Positions 48,405-56,000 of a stretch of 64,000 nucleotides of DNA are shown here, piece by piece. The position numbers and the translations under genes are program-made. Under the pieces are notes generated by a model. The model saw nothing but the letters and a program-made list of their open reading frames with translations. It made no database searches and was not told the origin of the DNA. Each line of letters begins with the position of its first letter. Within the stretch, counting starts at the first letter, position 1. This DNA comes from Euglena gracilis (lineage: Eukaryota > Euglenida > Euglenophyceae > Euglenales), in NCBI GenBank assembly GCA_039621445.1, contig CP154956.1, forward strand, positions 10,415,443 through 10,479,442, given 5' to 3'.

Positions 48405-50278
48405 AACACACACACAACACACACAACGCACACATGTATACACAACACACGGAGACGCACACACACACACACACACACACACAACACACACACACACACC
48501 GAACGCACACACACACACACACACACATACACAACACACACACAACACACACAACGCACACGTGTATACACAACACACGGAGACGCACACACACACACAC
48601 ACACACCACAAAGAAAAACAGATACACACATACGCTCGCATATTTGTTTCCCACCTGAGTCTCTCTATACCCTGGGGCTTTTTGATGCCCTCTTCCTCAA
48701 AGATTCCCTCCCCTTCCCCCCATGTCCAACGACCCCCCAATGACCAACGATCACCCCTCCCCAGCCAAAGGACACCTTTTCGGAGGTTTGATCAATTTTT
48801 TGTGCCCAAAAAATAATAATGGCATTTTTGGCCAGTTTTTGGTCAAATGCCATTTTCGGCACTTTTTTTTAGCAAAAATTTGTCAAAATTGCCCAAAATT
48901 TTCGGCGCAGAGTTCCGGAAGGAAAAATATGGCCTTTTCTGGGGTGGGGTCCGGGTTACCTGCTGAACTTTTTTTGACCCCTTGTCCAAAGACCACCCTC
49001 CTGGTCGGAGGACGTGCTTTTGGTCAGAACCCTAAGTCTAACGACCCCTGTCGGAGGACAGAGGTTACCGGTCGTTGGACATAGGGGGCGGGTTGTGTCC
49101 GACGTCAACCACACCTCATAGTCTCAAGGATCAGTTGTGTGCTAATGATCACTCCAGGTCGGAATCCTTCTATCTTTTGACGAAGAGCCTATCTAATCTC
49201 CCCCTCCTGCTTGCCTGGAAGTTGCAACCCTCCCCCACAGGATGTTGCCGCCGGGCCAGAAAGTTGTAGCATTGGAATTGGAGCCAGCGACGACACAGAA
49301 TTTTATGGTCGGAAAGTTTATTGCATGGCCTCCTTCATAAGGTGTCGCCGTGTATTGTATGTGCCACGTGACAGCTGACAGGTGACACGCGACACGTGAC
49401 ATATAACCCGTGACACGTGACGTGACAGGTTCACGTGACACGTGACACGTGATATGTGACATGCGACACGTGACATATGACCCGTGACACGTGACATGAC
49501 ACATGACAGGTGACACGCGACACGTGACATATGACCCGTGACACGTGACGTGACACATGACAGGTGACACGCGACACGTGACATATGACCCGTGACACGT
49601 GACGTGACACATGACAGGTGACACGCGACACGTGACATATGACCCGTCACACGTGACGTGACACATGACAGGTGACACGTGACATGTGGCGCGTGTGACG
49701 TGTCGCCTTTCCACCGTGCACCTTCTGCGCGAATGCCCCACCGCTCATGCCCCCGCCCTCCTCCTCCTGCCGCCGACACTCCTCGCACACTCCCTCACGG
49801 CCACCTCTGCACGTACCCCTACGTCGTGCACCACCATGGCCGGCTGAGCGCCGGCGACGGGGCCCTTTGTTGCGGAAGTGCGCTTGGCCCCCCTCCTCCT
49901 TACATACAAATTTGGCCCCCCAAAGTTGGCTTCCGGCCTTCTGCACTTGGCCGCCAAGATTCTTAACATGAATATCATACGACTATTAATTAATACATAA
50001 TTAATACATATTATAATTATTTATATGTATGCTATTTTATTAATACTAATATAGAAAATATTAATGTGTAAAATGCTAACATATAAGACTAATGTATAAA
50101 AATACTAATGTGTAAAAGAAACTTAATCTGTGTAATGCCCGCTGCCTTGTCGGGGGGACAGGTGGTCAGAAAAAGGGCCCATCGCACCGCCGTCGAGACC
50201 TTCCCCGACGAGAAGGGCCGCAACGCGCGGGTGCTCGGCAAGCAGCCCCCCGTCATCCTCCAGTTCCTCACCACGTGA
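19784..50278 (+). CDS. C2-domain phospholipase D, copy 1, about 29 exons
   Basis: Hydrolyses phospholipids to phosphatidic acid; the C2 domain gives calcium-dependent membrane binding. Exons: 19784-19897, 20352-20427, 20993-21048, 24064-24221, 25097-25238, 26496-26603, 27011-27073, 27640-27750, 27821-27912, 28370-28532, 30427-30568, 32432-32533, 33708-33798, 33861-33932, 35179-35296, 35973-36055, 37036-37135, 37896-37998, 38170-38249, 39479-39559, 40693-40896, 41334-41404, 41754-41871, 43260-43378, 44337-44430, 44572-44625, 47943-48109, about 49793-49867, 50162-50278. Phases agree wherever exons are contiguous. Order: N-terminal extension of about 130 residues, C2, [10 protein letters not shown] (first HKD), [43 protein letters not shown], and the tail [17 protein letters not shown]. 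Two short exons are missing: one before 43260, and one before 44337 that should carry the His-x-Lys of the second HKD. Several introns have GC donors. Family certain; individual borders vary in confidence. Confidence 0.92.
20555..20680. repeat. degenerate GATACGCTAT tandem repeat
   Basis: About ten imperfect 10-bp units (CTATGATACG) in phospholipase D intron 2. Confidence 0.75.
22693..22885. repeat. inverted partner of the TTATTTGGGG block at 28907-29112
   Basis: Contains AAATAACACCCCCC units, TTTGGTTTTCCATGTAAAAA and CCCCGGTTCGGGTGCCCAAA. The block at 28907-29112 has the reverse complement of these in the same order. A related direct block lies at 47210-47400. Probably a short mobile repeat inserted in opposite directions. 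Confidence 0.8.
23845..24040. mobile_element. AACTGTCA/TGACAGTT inverted-repeat element
   Basis: Begins near CCGGGAAGCTGTCATGACC and ends near TGACAGTTTCCCCGG. The interior is repeats of CCAACCTGTCA and its reverse complement. A related block lies at 54148-54292. No clear target duplication. It lies directly upstream of phospholipase D exon 4. Confidence 0.6.
24064..25238 (+). CDS. phospholipase D copy 1 exons 4 and 5: Ala-rich linker and first C2 strand
   Basis: Exon 4 (24064-24221) encodes [17 protein letters not shown] and more Ala-rich sequence. Exon 5 (25097-25238) encodes [20 protein letters not shown] and TDL, the opening strand of the C2 domain. The equivalents in the second copy are PPSPKPFVAHRRAAAAL (60885-60987) and [20 protein letters not shown] (62694-62844). 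The phase-2 intron between exons 4 and 5 leads into an exon of the same entry phase in both copies. Confidence 0.8.
26496..27912 (+). CDS. phospholipase D copy 1 exons 6-9: C2 domain
   Basis: Exon 6 gives [15 protein letters not shown]. Exon 7 gives [20 protein letters not shown]. Exon 8 gives [20 protein letters not shown] with ALPLLK. Exon 9 gives [16 protein letters not shown] and an HKGLAG...EF tail. The order S/A-D-x-Y-V, N/D-P-x-W-x-E, and V-x-N/D-x-D/N...LGE is the classic C2 fold. One calcium-site Asp (SDPY) is retained as Asp in ADTY, and KNDN replaces the usual KDND, so calcium affinity may differ. Confidence 0.85.
28370..28532 (+). CDS. phospholipase D copy 1 exon 10: post-C2 segment
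   Basis: Encodes [31 protein letters not shown] and [13 protein letters not shown]. In the family this region reads W.PL...GGEL.L...Y.P then FPLR.G..VTLYQDAH and leads from C2 to the catalytic region. The downstream donor appears to be GC (AAC then GCCCGC), since no in-frame GT precedes a stop. Confidence 0.85.
28907..29112. repeat. TTATTTGGGG block, inverted copy of 22693-22885
   Basis: Units of TGTTATTTGGGGGG, with TTTTTACATGGGAAACCAAA and GGGCACCCGAACTGGGGCCC, mirrored in intron 3. Confidence 0.8.
29423..29457. repeat. perfect 16-bp inverted repeat with 3-bp loop
   Basis: The arms GTTCTGTGCTAAGAAC and GTTCTTAGCACAGAAC are exact reverse complements separated by GGC. Followed by CGTTTTATTG. 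Located in phospholipase D intron 10; function unknown. Confidence 0.9.
30427..33932 (+). CDS. phospholipase D copy 1 exons 11-14: start of the catalytic region
   Basis: Exon 11 gives [20 protein letters not shown] then RFIYITGW. Exon 12 gives [18 protein letters not shown]. Exon 13 gives [11 protein letters not shown]...GLMG. Exon 14 gives [16 protein letters not shown]. These follow the family order CW.D...AI..A...IYITGW, LGELLK.KA.EGV.V, THDEET..FF. The exon 13 to 14 border is uncertain: the best in-frame GT-AG solution is an intron of only 62 bases, and the resulting junction inserts about 15 residues before HDEET. Confidence 0.85.
32987..33256. repeat. 134-bp tandem duplication
   Basis: The unit starting GATAGTGTCGTTTAATCTCT occurs at 32987 and again at 33121. 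The copies are nearly identical (TGAAG against TTAAG), implying a recent duplication. In an intron. Confidence 0.93.
33960..34200. repeat. degenerate GTGACTGGGCGT minisatellite
   Basis: Many imperfect GTGACYGGGCGTGTGAC units in phospholipase D intron 14, followed by an AT-rich ATACAT block (34424-34772). Confidence 0.8.
34424..34772. repeat. ATATAC microsatellite
   Basis: Alternating CATATATACATATG-type units about 350 bp long. The middle is a partial tandem duplication, since GTATATACATATATACACAT recurs. Confidence 0.95.
35179..36055 (+). CDS. phospholipase D copy 1 exons 15 and 16: first HKD motif
   Basis: Exon 15 (35179-35296) carries [17 protein letters not shown]. His-x-Lys-x4-Asp is the first catalytic motif and is complete (HQKTIICD). 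Exon 16 (35973-36055) carries [13 protein letters not shown], the conserved GG[IL]DL that follows. The exon 15 donor (CCA then GTGGGG) lies within a transposon target duplication. Exon 16 ends at a GC donor. Confidence 0.9.
35301..35480. mobile_element. 180-bp inverted-repeat element at an exon-intron border
   Basis: The ends GGGTGGGTTACCGTAGGAGG and TCCTCCTACCGTAACCCTCC are near-perfect inverted repeats. The 11-bp direct repeat CGGCCCAGTGG flanks the element at 35290-35300 and 35481-35491, a length typical of Mutator-like elements. The duplicated target contains the splice donor (CCA then GTGG), so the insertion gave the exon two donor copies. The interior is TTCGAA/CGTTCG palindromes; no coding frame. 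Confidence 0.8.
36210..36872. mobile_element. inverted-repeat element, family A copy 2
   Basis: Closely similar along its length to 3357-4081, including the central TTTGTCCATATTGTCCATGT part. Ends CATGGGAGGGAAATGCGC and GCGCATCCCCCCCCCCTG. The 7-bp repeat TATAATG flanks it (36203-36209, 36873-36879). Both insertions sit in ATAAT-type targets. It lies in phospholipase D intron 16. Confidence 0.88.
37036..38249 (+). CDS. phospholipase D copy 1 exons 17-19
   Basis: Exon 17 (37036-37135) gives [20 protein letters not shown] and [12 protein letters not shown]. Exon 18 (37896-37998) gives [20 protein letters not shown] and FEDRWLKQ. Exon 19 (38170-38249) gives [18 protein letters not shown]. These match the family RYDTQ.H.LF.TL.TVH.DDF.QP, PWHDIH..LEGP.A.DVL.NFE.RW.KQ. 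Exons 17 and 18 join in phase 0 by GT-AG. Confidence 0.9.
37540..37830. repeat. CATGTCATGCCACGTCATGT minisatellite
   Basis: Degenerate repeats of GTCATGCCAC and GTCATGTCAC in the intron between phospholipase D exons 17 and 18. Several NlaIII-like CATG palindromes per unit; no coding value. Confidence 0.85.
39479..41871 (+). CDS. phospholipase D copy 1 exons 20-23: second catalytic half
   Basis: Exon 20 gives [18 protein letters not shown]. Exon 21 gives [20 protein letters not shown] then FMGG and QIIPGQ. Exon 22 gives [20 protein letters not shown]. Exon 23 gives [20 protein letters not shown] and [10 protein letters not shown]. They match the family order VQLFRSID, DAY..AIR.A..FIYIENQYF, I..KI..GE.F.VY[VI]V, PEG.P.S...Q..L.WQ..T..MMY. 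The last exon probably ends at a GC donor (GCAGCC). Confidence 0.9.
42315..42379. repeat. GT microsatellite
   Basis: A (TG)n run with a few interruptions in a phospholipase D intron. Further GT-rich sequence lies at 43060-43180. Confidence 0.95.
43260..44625 (+). CDS. phospholipase D copy 1 exons 24-26: region of the second HKD motif
   Basis: Exon 24 (43260-43378) gives [19 protein letters not shown], the family FFCLGNRE. Exon 25 (44337-44430) gives [20 protein letters not shown] and [11 protein letters not shown]; in the family this is H-x-K-x4-D-D-E-Y-[IV]-[IV]-[IV]-GSANINQRS. The Asp-Asp is present, but the His-x-Lys should lie on a short exon upstream that I could not find. Exon 26 (44572-44625) ends AYAPH, matching GAYQPHH. 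Confidence 0.85.
46157..46409. mobile_element. hAT-type miniature element, family C copy 2
   Basis: CAGGGGGTTTTTTTAG...CTTAAAAAAACCCCCTG inverted ends. The flanks ACCCCCCC at 46149-46156 and 46410-46417 match as an 8-bp duplication, though they are low complexity. Carries the TTCGGCGCCGAAGGCGCCGA hairpin. Confidence 0.75.
47210..47630. repeat. TTATTATTTGGGGGG blocks
   Basis: Units of TTATTATTTGGGGGGG at 47210-47400 and 47615-47635, like those at 28907-29112. In the intron before phospholipase D exon 27. Confidence 0.8.
47640..47940. repeat. CACACCACA microsatellite
   Basis: CACCACACAC-type repeats ending at the acceptor of phospholipase D exon 27 (AG at 47941-47942). Confidence 0.95.
47943..48109 (+). 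CDS. phospholipase D copy 1 exon 27
   Basis: Encodes [20 protein letters not shown] then [20 protein letters not shown] and AYSDPQG. The family reads G.R.SLWAEHLG...P.FL.P.S..CV..V...A..NW..Y. The phase-1 entry fits exon 26. The exon sits between a CACA repeat and a 420-bp CA/GA repeat. Confidence 0.92.
48186..48606. repeat. CA/GA microsatellite
   Basis: Over 400 bp of ACAC, AGAG and ACGC units, with a near-exact internal duplication (ACACACGGAGACGCACACAC occurs near 48445 and 48575). Open frames on both strands are repeat translations. Confidence 0.96.
48724..49085. mobile_element. ATGTCCAACGACC inverted-repeat element, family B copy
   Basis: Starts CCATGTCCAACGACCCCC and ends GGTCGTTGGACATAGGGGG, which are inverted. 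The interior has GGACACCTTTTCGGAGGTTT and AAAAATTTGTCAAAATTGCC. Further copies lie at 30840-31265 (diverged), 55583-55978 and 57889-58282. No transposase frame. Confidence 0.85.
49377..49690. repeat. 54-bp minisatellite of TGACACGTGAC palindromes
   Basis: About five units built from GTGACACGTGAC, CATATGACCC and ACACATGACAGG. Every unit is full of CACGTG and CATATG palindromes. It ends about 100 bases before phospholipase D exon 28. Confidence 0.93.
49793..49867 (+). CDS. phospholipase D copy 1 exon 28
   Basis: Encodes [20 protein letters not shown], matching the family GHL..YP..V...G.[LV]S near the C-terminus. No AG lies between about 49674 and 49847, so the 5' border cannot be a normal acceptor close to the coding start. 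Either the exon extends far upstream or the border is non-canonical. The 3' border is also unresolved. Confidence 0.75.
50162..50278 (+). CDS. phospholipase D copy 1 last exon
   Basis: Encodes [18 protein letters not shown] then [12 protein letters not shown] and stop TGA. Plant C2-type enzymes end in F.PD.....KVLG..S..LP..LTT, so this is the true C-terminus. Acceptor GGGACAG. Confidence 0.95.
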   Translation: MVRKRAHRTAVETFPDEKGRNARVLGKQPPVILQFLTT

Positions 50279-51019
50279 CGTCGGGCAACTTCGCAACACC
50301 CCCCCCCTGCGACTGCAAAACCCCGTCCAGGCTCCAAATTGTCAGCACTTCAAAGGGGTGACGCTATTCCGTCTGTTTTTATGCAGCCGACAAATGAGGC
50401 CAAATGTGGGCAAACACCAGCTTGTATGCTTATCTTCTCTTAGCTTATGTGCCAATTGTTTCACAGGCACTTATCATTGACGTGTTCTTTTCCTGGCGTA
50501 GGAAATTTAATTGAAATGCATAACCTTGGTTTTTTCTCACGTTCAGCATTTTTTTAAAAAAATACCGTCTCCCCTCCCAGCTTATCCGCTGGCTCTGTTG
50601 CATGGCCAATGTTCCCTCAAACCTTTTTGCCAAATCGTGGAGGTTGAGTATTCTTTGTCCCCTCCGTGCATCTCCAGTCATTGCGGGCCGAATCGTTCCA
50701 TCCAGGCATCCACGTTTCTTTTCCCGATTTTCTGGTTGGAATTGCTGGGCAGCGCCAATGTCGATGGTTTGCGTGCCTGCCAATCTCTTCCCCTACCCTT
50801 GCCCCCACCCTGGGGTGCCTCTCTGTGTCCAGTCCCGTCCCTGGTCCACCCCACCGCCAGCCCCTCCGGTTGCCATCTGCCTTGCACTCTCCCTCGCTGC
50901 TTCCAGCCACCGCTGCCCCATTGTCATTTTTTCCCGGTGCTTCCACGCTTTTTCCGGCGCTTCTCGCAAGTCTTTCCCTAGAAAATGCCTAAGCCTGCAG
51001 TTTTTTTAGGGTTCATTTT

Positions 51020-51649
51020 TTAATCCCATTCAGGCTTGTGCTTAGTCGGGTGCCTACCCCACGGGGGGGGGTGGGTGCTAGGGGCAGGCACCCCATAGCA
51101 CCCGATCCGACCCCCCCCCTTAGATGCACTTTGGCTTCTGTCTGGTTTAAGGCCTGGCGCTGCATTCCGCTTCTGGCCCTTTCTTCGGAGCAACTCCCAA
51201 TAATTGTCCGACCCCATATTCACTGGGACTTCAAACTTCCGTTTTGTGTTTTCCTTGCCCTTCCCCTCCCCCTTGGGTTTTCGGCTCCCCTTTCTGGCTG
51301 CTGCTGCTGCTGCTTCTGTTGCTGCTCGATTTCGTTCCCAAGAGGTGCTCGGGGTGGTAAGGGGCCTACTCCTCCACTGCGTGCCGGCGGGTACCGGTGT
51401 CACCTGCAGTGGGCCCTTTTTACCACCACAGCCCGCCGGGTCCCCCCGGGAAGGAAATGCTTTCCGCTGCTGCTTGCTGGGCTGCTGCTGTTGCTGCTGC
51501 TTCCCCGACCCTTTGGACCCACCCTGGGCTCTTTGCTCTTGGTGTGGTTCCCAGTCGTTGTGTTGCTGTCTCCCGTTGCTGTTCTCAATGGGATGGGCAT
51601 ACGGGCATGAGGTGGTCCTCCACCAGCATCCCATCCCATACTTGCACAT
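51020..51649 (-). CDS. CCCH zinc-finger reading frame carried by a hAT-type element
   Basis: The predicted 209-residue frame opens CKYGMGCWWRTTSCPYAHP, spacing C-x5-C-x6-C-x3-H, which resembles the RNA-binding CCCH fingers of the ZC3H14/Nab2 type. A Gln-rich stretch (KQQQQQQ) and basic, Ala-rich, likely disordered sequence follow. The frame runs antisense to the neighbouring genes. It lies mostly in the 570-bp segment that distinguishes this element from its short relative at 53298-53546. The last codons run into the terminal repeat, so it may be a captured gene fragment rather than a full gene. Expression unknown. Confidence 0.4.
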   Translation of the reverse strand: MCKYGMGCWWRTTSCPYAHPIENSNGRQQHNDWEPHQEQRAQGGSKGSGKQQQQQQPSKQQRKAFPSRGDPAGCGGKKGPLQVTPVPAGTQWRSRPLTTPSTSWERNRAATEAAAAAARKGSRKPKGEGKGKENTKRKFEVPVNMGSDNYWELLRRKGQKRNAAPGLKPDRSQSASKGGGRIGCYGVPAPSTHPPPWGRHPTKHKPEWD

Positions 51650-51936
51650 GAATTGTTCCCCCGTCGGTCTGCCCCGCCCCCCCCATGGGGACCCCCCCGC
51701 CCCGCCCCCCCCCGGGGGGGGTAGGGTTTTGGGGGGTGCCTGCCCCTAGCAGGCAACCCCCTCCGACCCCGGCGCCGAAGGCGCCGGGGGCCCGGAAACG
51801 GCCATTTTCAATGAAACTTTTCTGGGCACGGCCCGCACCCCTATCCCCCCCCCGGGGGGGGGGTGTGCCTGCTAGGGGCAGGCACCCTACAGCACCCACC
51901 CACCCCTCCCCCCCCCGGTTTGTAAGCACAAGCATG
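51031..51936. mobile_element. hAT-type element with captured insert, family D
   Basis: The ends CAGGCTTGTGCTTA and TAAGCACAAGCATG are inverted repeats. The 8-bp repeat ATCCCATT flanks exactly (51023-51030, 51937-51944). A short relative at 53298-53546 has the same ends and GCCTAGC/GCCTGC blocks but lacks about 570 bp (51115-51690). Confidence 0.85.
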
Positions 51937-52249
51937 ATCCCATTAAACCTCCGGTAAACCCATTCACCTCCGGCCATATGCTGCCCTTTTTTTTGCCACT
52001 TTGACTAGTGGGAGCGGGCTTTGAATCCCCCAGCATCCAGGGCTGAGCAAGAATCCTCGAAGCCCCAGGGTCGGTGGGGCACCGTGTGCAGTTTTTTGCG
52101 GTAATTTTTTGATGAATTTTATAAATTTTGCATTTGCATTGTTTCTGCATTTGCAGATGTTTTCGGTTACTGATGCATTTCCCTTTGTCCTCCGATCCAT
52201 GGACACTCTTGGCGGGCCTGCTTTTTAAAAACTCATTGGAATTTCCCAC

Positions 52250-52548
52250 CAGGGGTTTTTTTTAGTTTTAGACCGGGGCGGGGGGGGGGGGGGGGGAAGG
52301 TGGGGTGGTTCCGCCCCACCCCCCCCCCCCCTGGGGGGGTCCCCCTGGAGGGGGGGTGGGATATGCTTTTCGGCGCCAAAGGCGCCGAAATTTTTCGAAA
52401 AGGTGCTATTTTTGGCATTTTTTTCGCTATTTTTCGGCCATTTTCTGGGAAAATTGAGTGTATTCCCCAGGACCCTCCCCGCCCCCCCCCCCCCCTACCC
52501 AGGTGGGTGGGTGGGGGCACCCCCCCCTCGGTCTTGAAAAAACCCCTG
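52250..52548. mobile_element. hAT-type miniature element, family C copy 3
   Basis: CAGGGGTTTTTTTTAG...CTTGAAAAAACCCCTG inverted ends. The perfect 8-bp repeat TTTCCCAC flanks at 52242-52249 and 52549-52556. Internal hairpin TTCGGCGCCAAAGGCGCCGA. Confidence 0.9.
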
Positions 52549-53029
52549 TTTCCCACCCCTTTCCGTATTACCGGGGGCACCAATTTTCAGGCCAAAGGAA
52601 TTCACCATTTTTTTTGCAAAGCGCTATGGTGGTTCCCCTCCCCTCCACCGGGCCTTCCTGTACAGCCCGGCCCCCACCCAGGGCCGAACGGGAACCGGCC
52701 AAACAGCCATGGGGGGTGGTCAACCCCCCCAGGCCCCTGCATGTGGTGGGTGGGGAGGGGGGGTCGACCAGCCCCCCCCCCCCCGCATTACCTCCTCCCG
52801 TATTTCCAGCAGCACCAATTTTTGATCCCAAATATGTTTCCCGGCACCTTTGGCGCCGGGTGGATTTGGTATAAAAAAAAAGTATAAATGCTGTGGTGGG
52901 TGGGGGGTGCGACTACCCCCCCCCCACCTCCGGGGTGGGGGGGTCGACCCCCTCCATCAGGCTTTCCCGTACAGCCTGGACCCCACCCTACGTGCCCTTT
53001 CCATCAACCCCGCATTTCATCCCTCCGTA

Positions 53030-53056
53030 CTCCCCGTCCGCAGGCCGTCGGAGCCC
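53030..53056 (+). promoter_or_regulatory. candidate 3' splice site just upstream of the second phospholipase D start
   Basis: A pyrimidine tract (CTCCGTACTCCCCGTCCGCAG, AG at 53042-53043) lies 13 bases before the ATG at 53057, as at the other two genes. Confidence 0.35.
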
Positions 53057-56000
53057 ATGTCCCGCTCGCCGCACAACGGCGACACCGCTGCCGTCGGAAC
53101 CGCTCGACACCGCGCCTGGGGAACAGGGCCAGTCAAGAAAGCCTCGCTTCCCCGCATCGGTCTCGCCTGCAATTGAACACATTGTCTGGTCGTTGTTTGT
53201 TTGGGTTTCCATTTCACCCCCGAGATGAATTGACCGCAATGACTGATGAATGATGCAAGGCTGCGGCGGGATTCCATACATTGCACGATGCCCCACCCCG
53301 GCTTGTGCTTGGTCGGGTGCCTACCCCCCAGGGGTGGTTGGGTTTTGGGGGGTGCCTGTCCATAGCAGGCACCCCCTTCCGACCCCGGCGCCTTTGGCGC
53401 CGGGGGCCCGGAAAAGGCCATTTTCTGGAAAAGACCTGAAAATGAAATCCCGGAAATGACAATTTTCTGGGCCCCCTGGACCCCTTCCCCCCCCGGGGGG
53501 GCCTATAGCACCCCCCCCCCGGTCGGTTAGCGCAAGCGCAAGCCCAGCCCACAGATAGGACCATAGATTGTCGAGAACGCACCAGTCAGAGAATTTCTTT
53601 CACTGGTTTTCAATCCTGTCATTGGGTCAACCGCCGGGAGGCCTTGGGTGGCTTTCCAAAAAAAAAAGCAGTGGTGGGTTTGCCTGGGAAAGGCCTGCAG
53701 CCGGGCCACCCAGTCAATCCAATAGTGCACACCCAGGGCAGTAACCCGCCCAGACTTTCATTTAGTGCGCCGCGGAAAAAAAATTTTCTGCGCCGCGTAC
53801 GCCGCGGCACCGGAAATTTTCTGAGCGCGTGCGCCACGGAAGATTTCTTTCTGTGCACCGCGGCGCAGCAGCGTTTCAGGTGCGCCGCGGCAAAAAAGGC
53901 ATATGTGCCGCGGGATGGTCATTGGTGCGCCGCGGGTGCGTTGTTGGTGCGCCGCGGCAGCATTTCAGGTGCGCCGCGGGTGTGCCGCAGCGAAAATTCG
54001 ATCGTGTGCCGCGTGCGCCGCGTAAAAAAATTTTTTTCCGCCGCAGCTAACTTCGCCGCTTCAAAGTTAGCCGCGGCGCACTAAATGAAAGTCTGAACCC
54101 GCCCCCCCCCCCTTCACCCAACCTGGGCGTCCACCCCCACTACCCCCCCCCCGGGAAACTGTCATGCCCGAGAACCTGTCAGGGTCCCGCCCGGGAAACT
54201 GTCAGCGCCCCGGGCTCCGGCCAACCTGTCAGCATAGGAAGCCCGTCAGGGTCCCCGGCACTGGGCCAGGTCAGGTGACAGTTTCCAATTGGGGGGGGGG
54301 GGGTTCAGGTTGCCTTCTCCGATGGCCGCCCCTGGCGCCGGGGCCCCCGCCGCCGCAGCTACGCCTCCGGGCCACGCTACACCACCGCGGGGTGGGGCGC
54401 GCAGGAGGACGAGGGGATGACGGCGGCGGTCAGGCACTTGCTGATGGATGGGCTCTGTGTGGCGGGGTTAGGGTTTCAATTTTTTTAAATTTTTTTTTAA
54501 ATTTTTGAATTTTCAAAAAGAATTTAAAAAAATTAAATTTTGATTTTAACTCGGGGGCAGGGTGGGTGGGTCTGCCGGCGGGGGGTAAACCCCCCCCCCT
54601 AATAGAAGCACAGGTACGCTTATAGCGCACCGCCGCCTCCGGCGGCGGGGGGTGCGCTTCTATTTTGACCCTAACTGCACAATTTTTGTTGATTTCCTTT
54701 AGAAATCCCATCAAAATGGGGGGCACGCTTGTAGCGGACCGCCGCCTTCGGCGGCGGGGGGTGCGCTTTTATTTGGAACCTGCGCTTGTAGCGGCCCCGT
54801 GCTTCTATTAGGGGGGGGGTTATGGTATCCCCAGGGACCTTGTGGGTCCCGGCAAGCTCAAACTACTGGATTTCTGTGGTATCTGAAGATTAAAACGTAA
54901 TCTGCAAAAGCCCTATCCTATTTGGCCATCCGAAGTTGGGGGCCACGAAGTTGGATTTGGGCAGATTTTTCAACTAAAAATAATTTTTATTACCTCCCCC
55001 CCCCCTTGTCTAAGCACCACCCTTGTCTAAGCACCACCCCCCCCGGTTCTTACCCATCTTTTTACAGGTCATCGTCACGGGGAGGTTTATTTTGTGTGCA
55101 TTTTTAAGGGAAATTTCTCAAAAATTTCGAAATTTCTGCAACTTCTGAGACCTGATTTGGTGAGGTATTGTTGATTTCTGCATCCAAATGTGTGTAAGTT
55201 CAAAAGTGGACCTTCAAATTAAGGGGAATTTTAGCTTTTCGGCGCGAAGCGCCGGATTTTTTTTGCAGTCAAATTTTTCCCCCTTGTCTAAGCACCACCC
55301 CCCTGGTTCTTACCCATATTTTGGCAAAATAAGCACCACCCCCCCGGTTCTTACCCATCTTTTCCGGTTCTTAGACAAGGGGGGGGGGAGGTATTAATTA
55401 TTATTAATTAATTAATTAATATCATTATTATTAATTAATTAATTCATTCATTCATTAATTATTATTATTATTAATTCATTAATTAATTAATAATAATTAA
55501 TTAATTATTAATTACATTAATTAATTAATTAATTATTATTATTATTACTTCATTCATTAATTATTGATAATTACCCCCCCCCTATGTCCAACGACCCCCC
55601 TATGTCCAAAGACCACCCCCCCCCCCCCCGGTCAGAGGACACCTTTTCGGAGGTTTGACCAAATTTTTGGTCCCGGCCGCTTCGCGCCGGGACGACAAAT
55701 TTTGGCCAAAAATTTGGCCAAAATGCCATTTTTGACACTTTTTGGACAAAAATTTGTCAAAATTGCCCAAAATTTTCGGCGCGAGGCGCCGGAAGGGAAA
55801 ATTTGGGCATTTTTGGGTGGGTAGGGACCCGGGTACCCACCAACTTTCTTTTGACCCCATGTCCAACGACCACCCCCCCCCCCCCGGTCAGAGGACACCT
55901 TTTTGGTCACTACCCTATGTCCAACGACCCCCCCCCCGGTCAGAGGACAGAGGTTACCGGTCATTGGACATAGGGGGGGGGGGGGGTAATTAATTATTAA

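Larger units (their letters stand above)
50279..53029. other. intergenic region between the two phospholipase D genes
   Basis: 2.8 kb with no conserved exon. It holds two hAT-type elements with exact 8-bp duplications (51031-51936 and 52250-52548). The part 50450-51000 is C/T-rich and shows nothing recognisable. Confidence 0.6.

Noticed and set aside
47635-48820. Several long His/Thr- or Cys/Val-rich frames
   Set aside because: Translations of CA/GA repeats; only 47943-48109 is a real exon.
49377-49690. Regularly spaced repeats resembling a CRISPR array
   Set aside because: The units are contiguous with no unique spacers, and the genome is eukaryotic.
33786-49867. Claim that this gene uses euglenid-type non-conventional introns throughout
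   Set aside because: After re-checking phases, most junctions have a GT-AG or GC-AG solution; only two or three remain unresolved.
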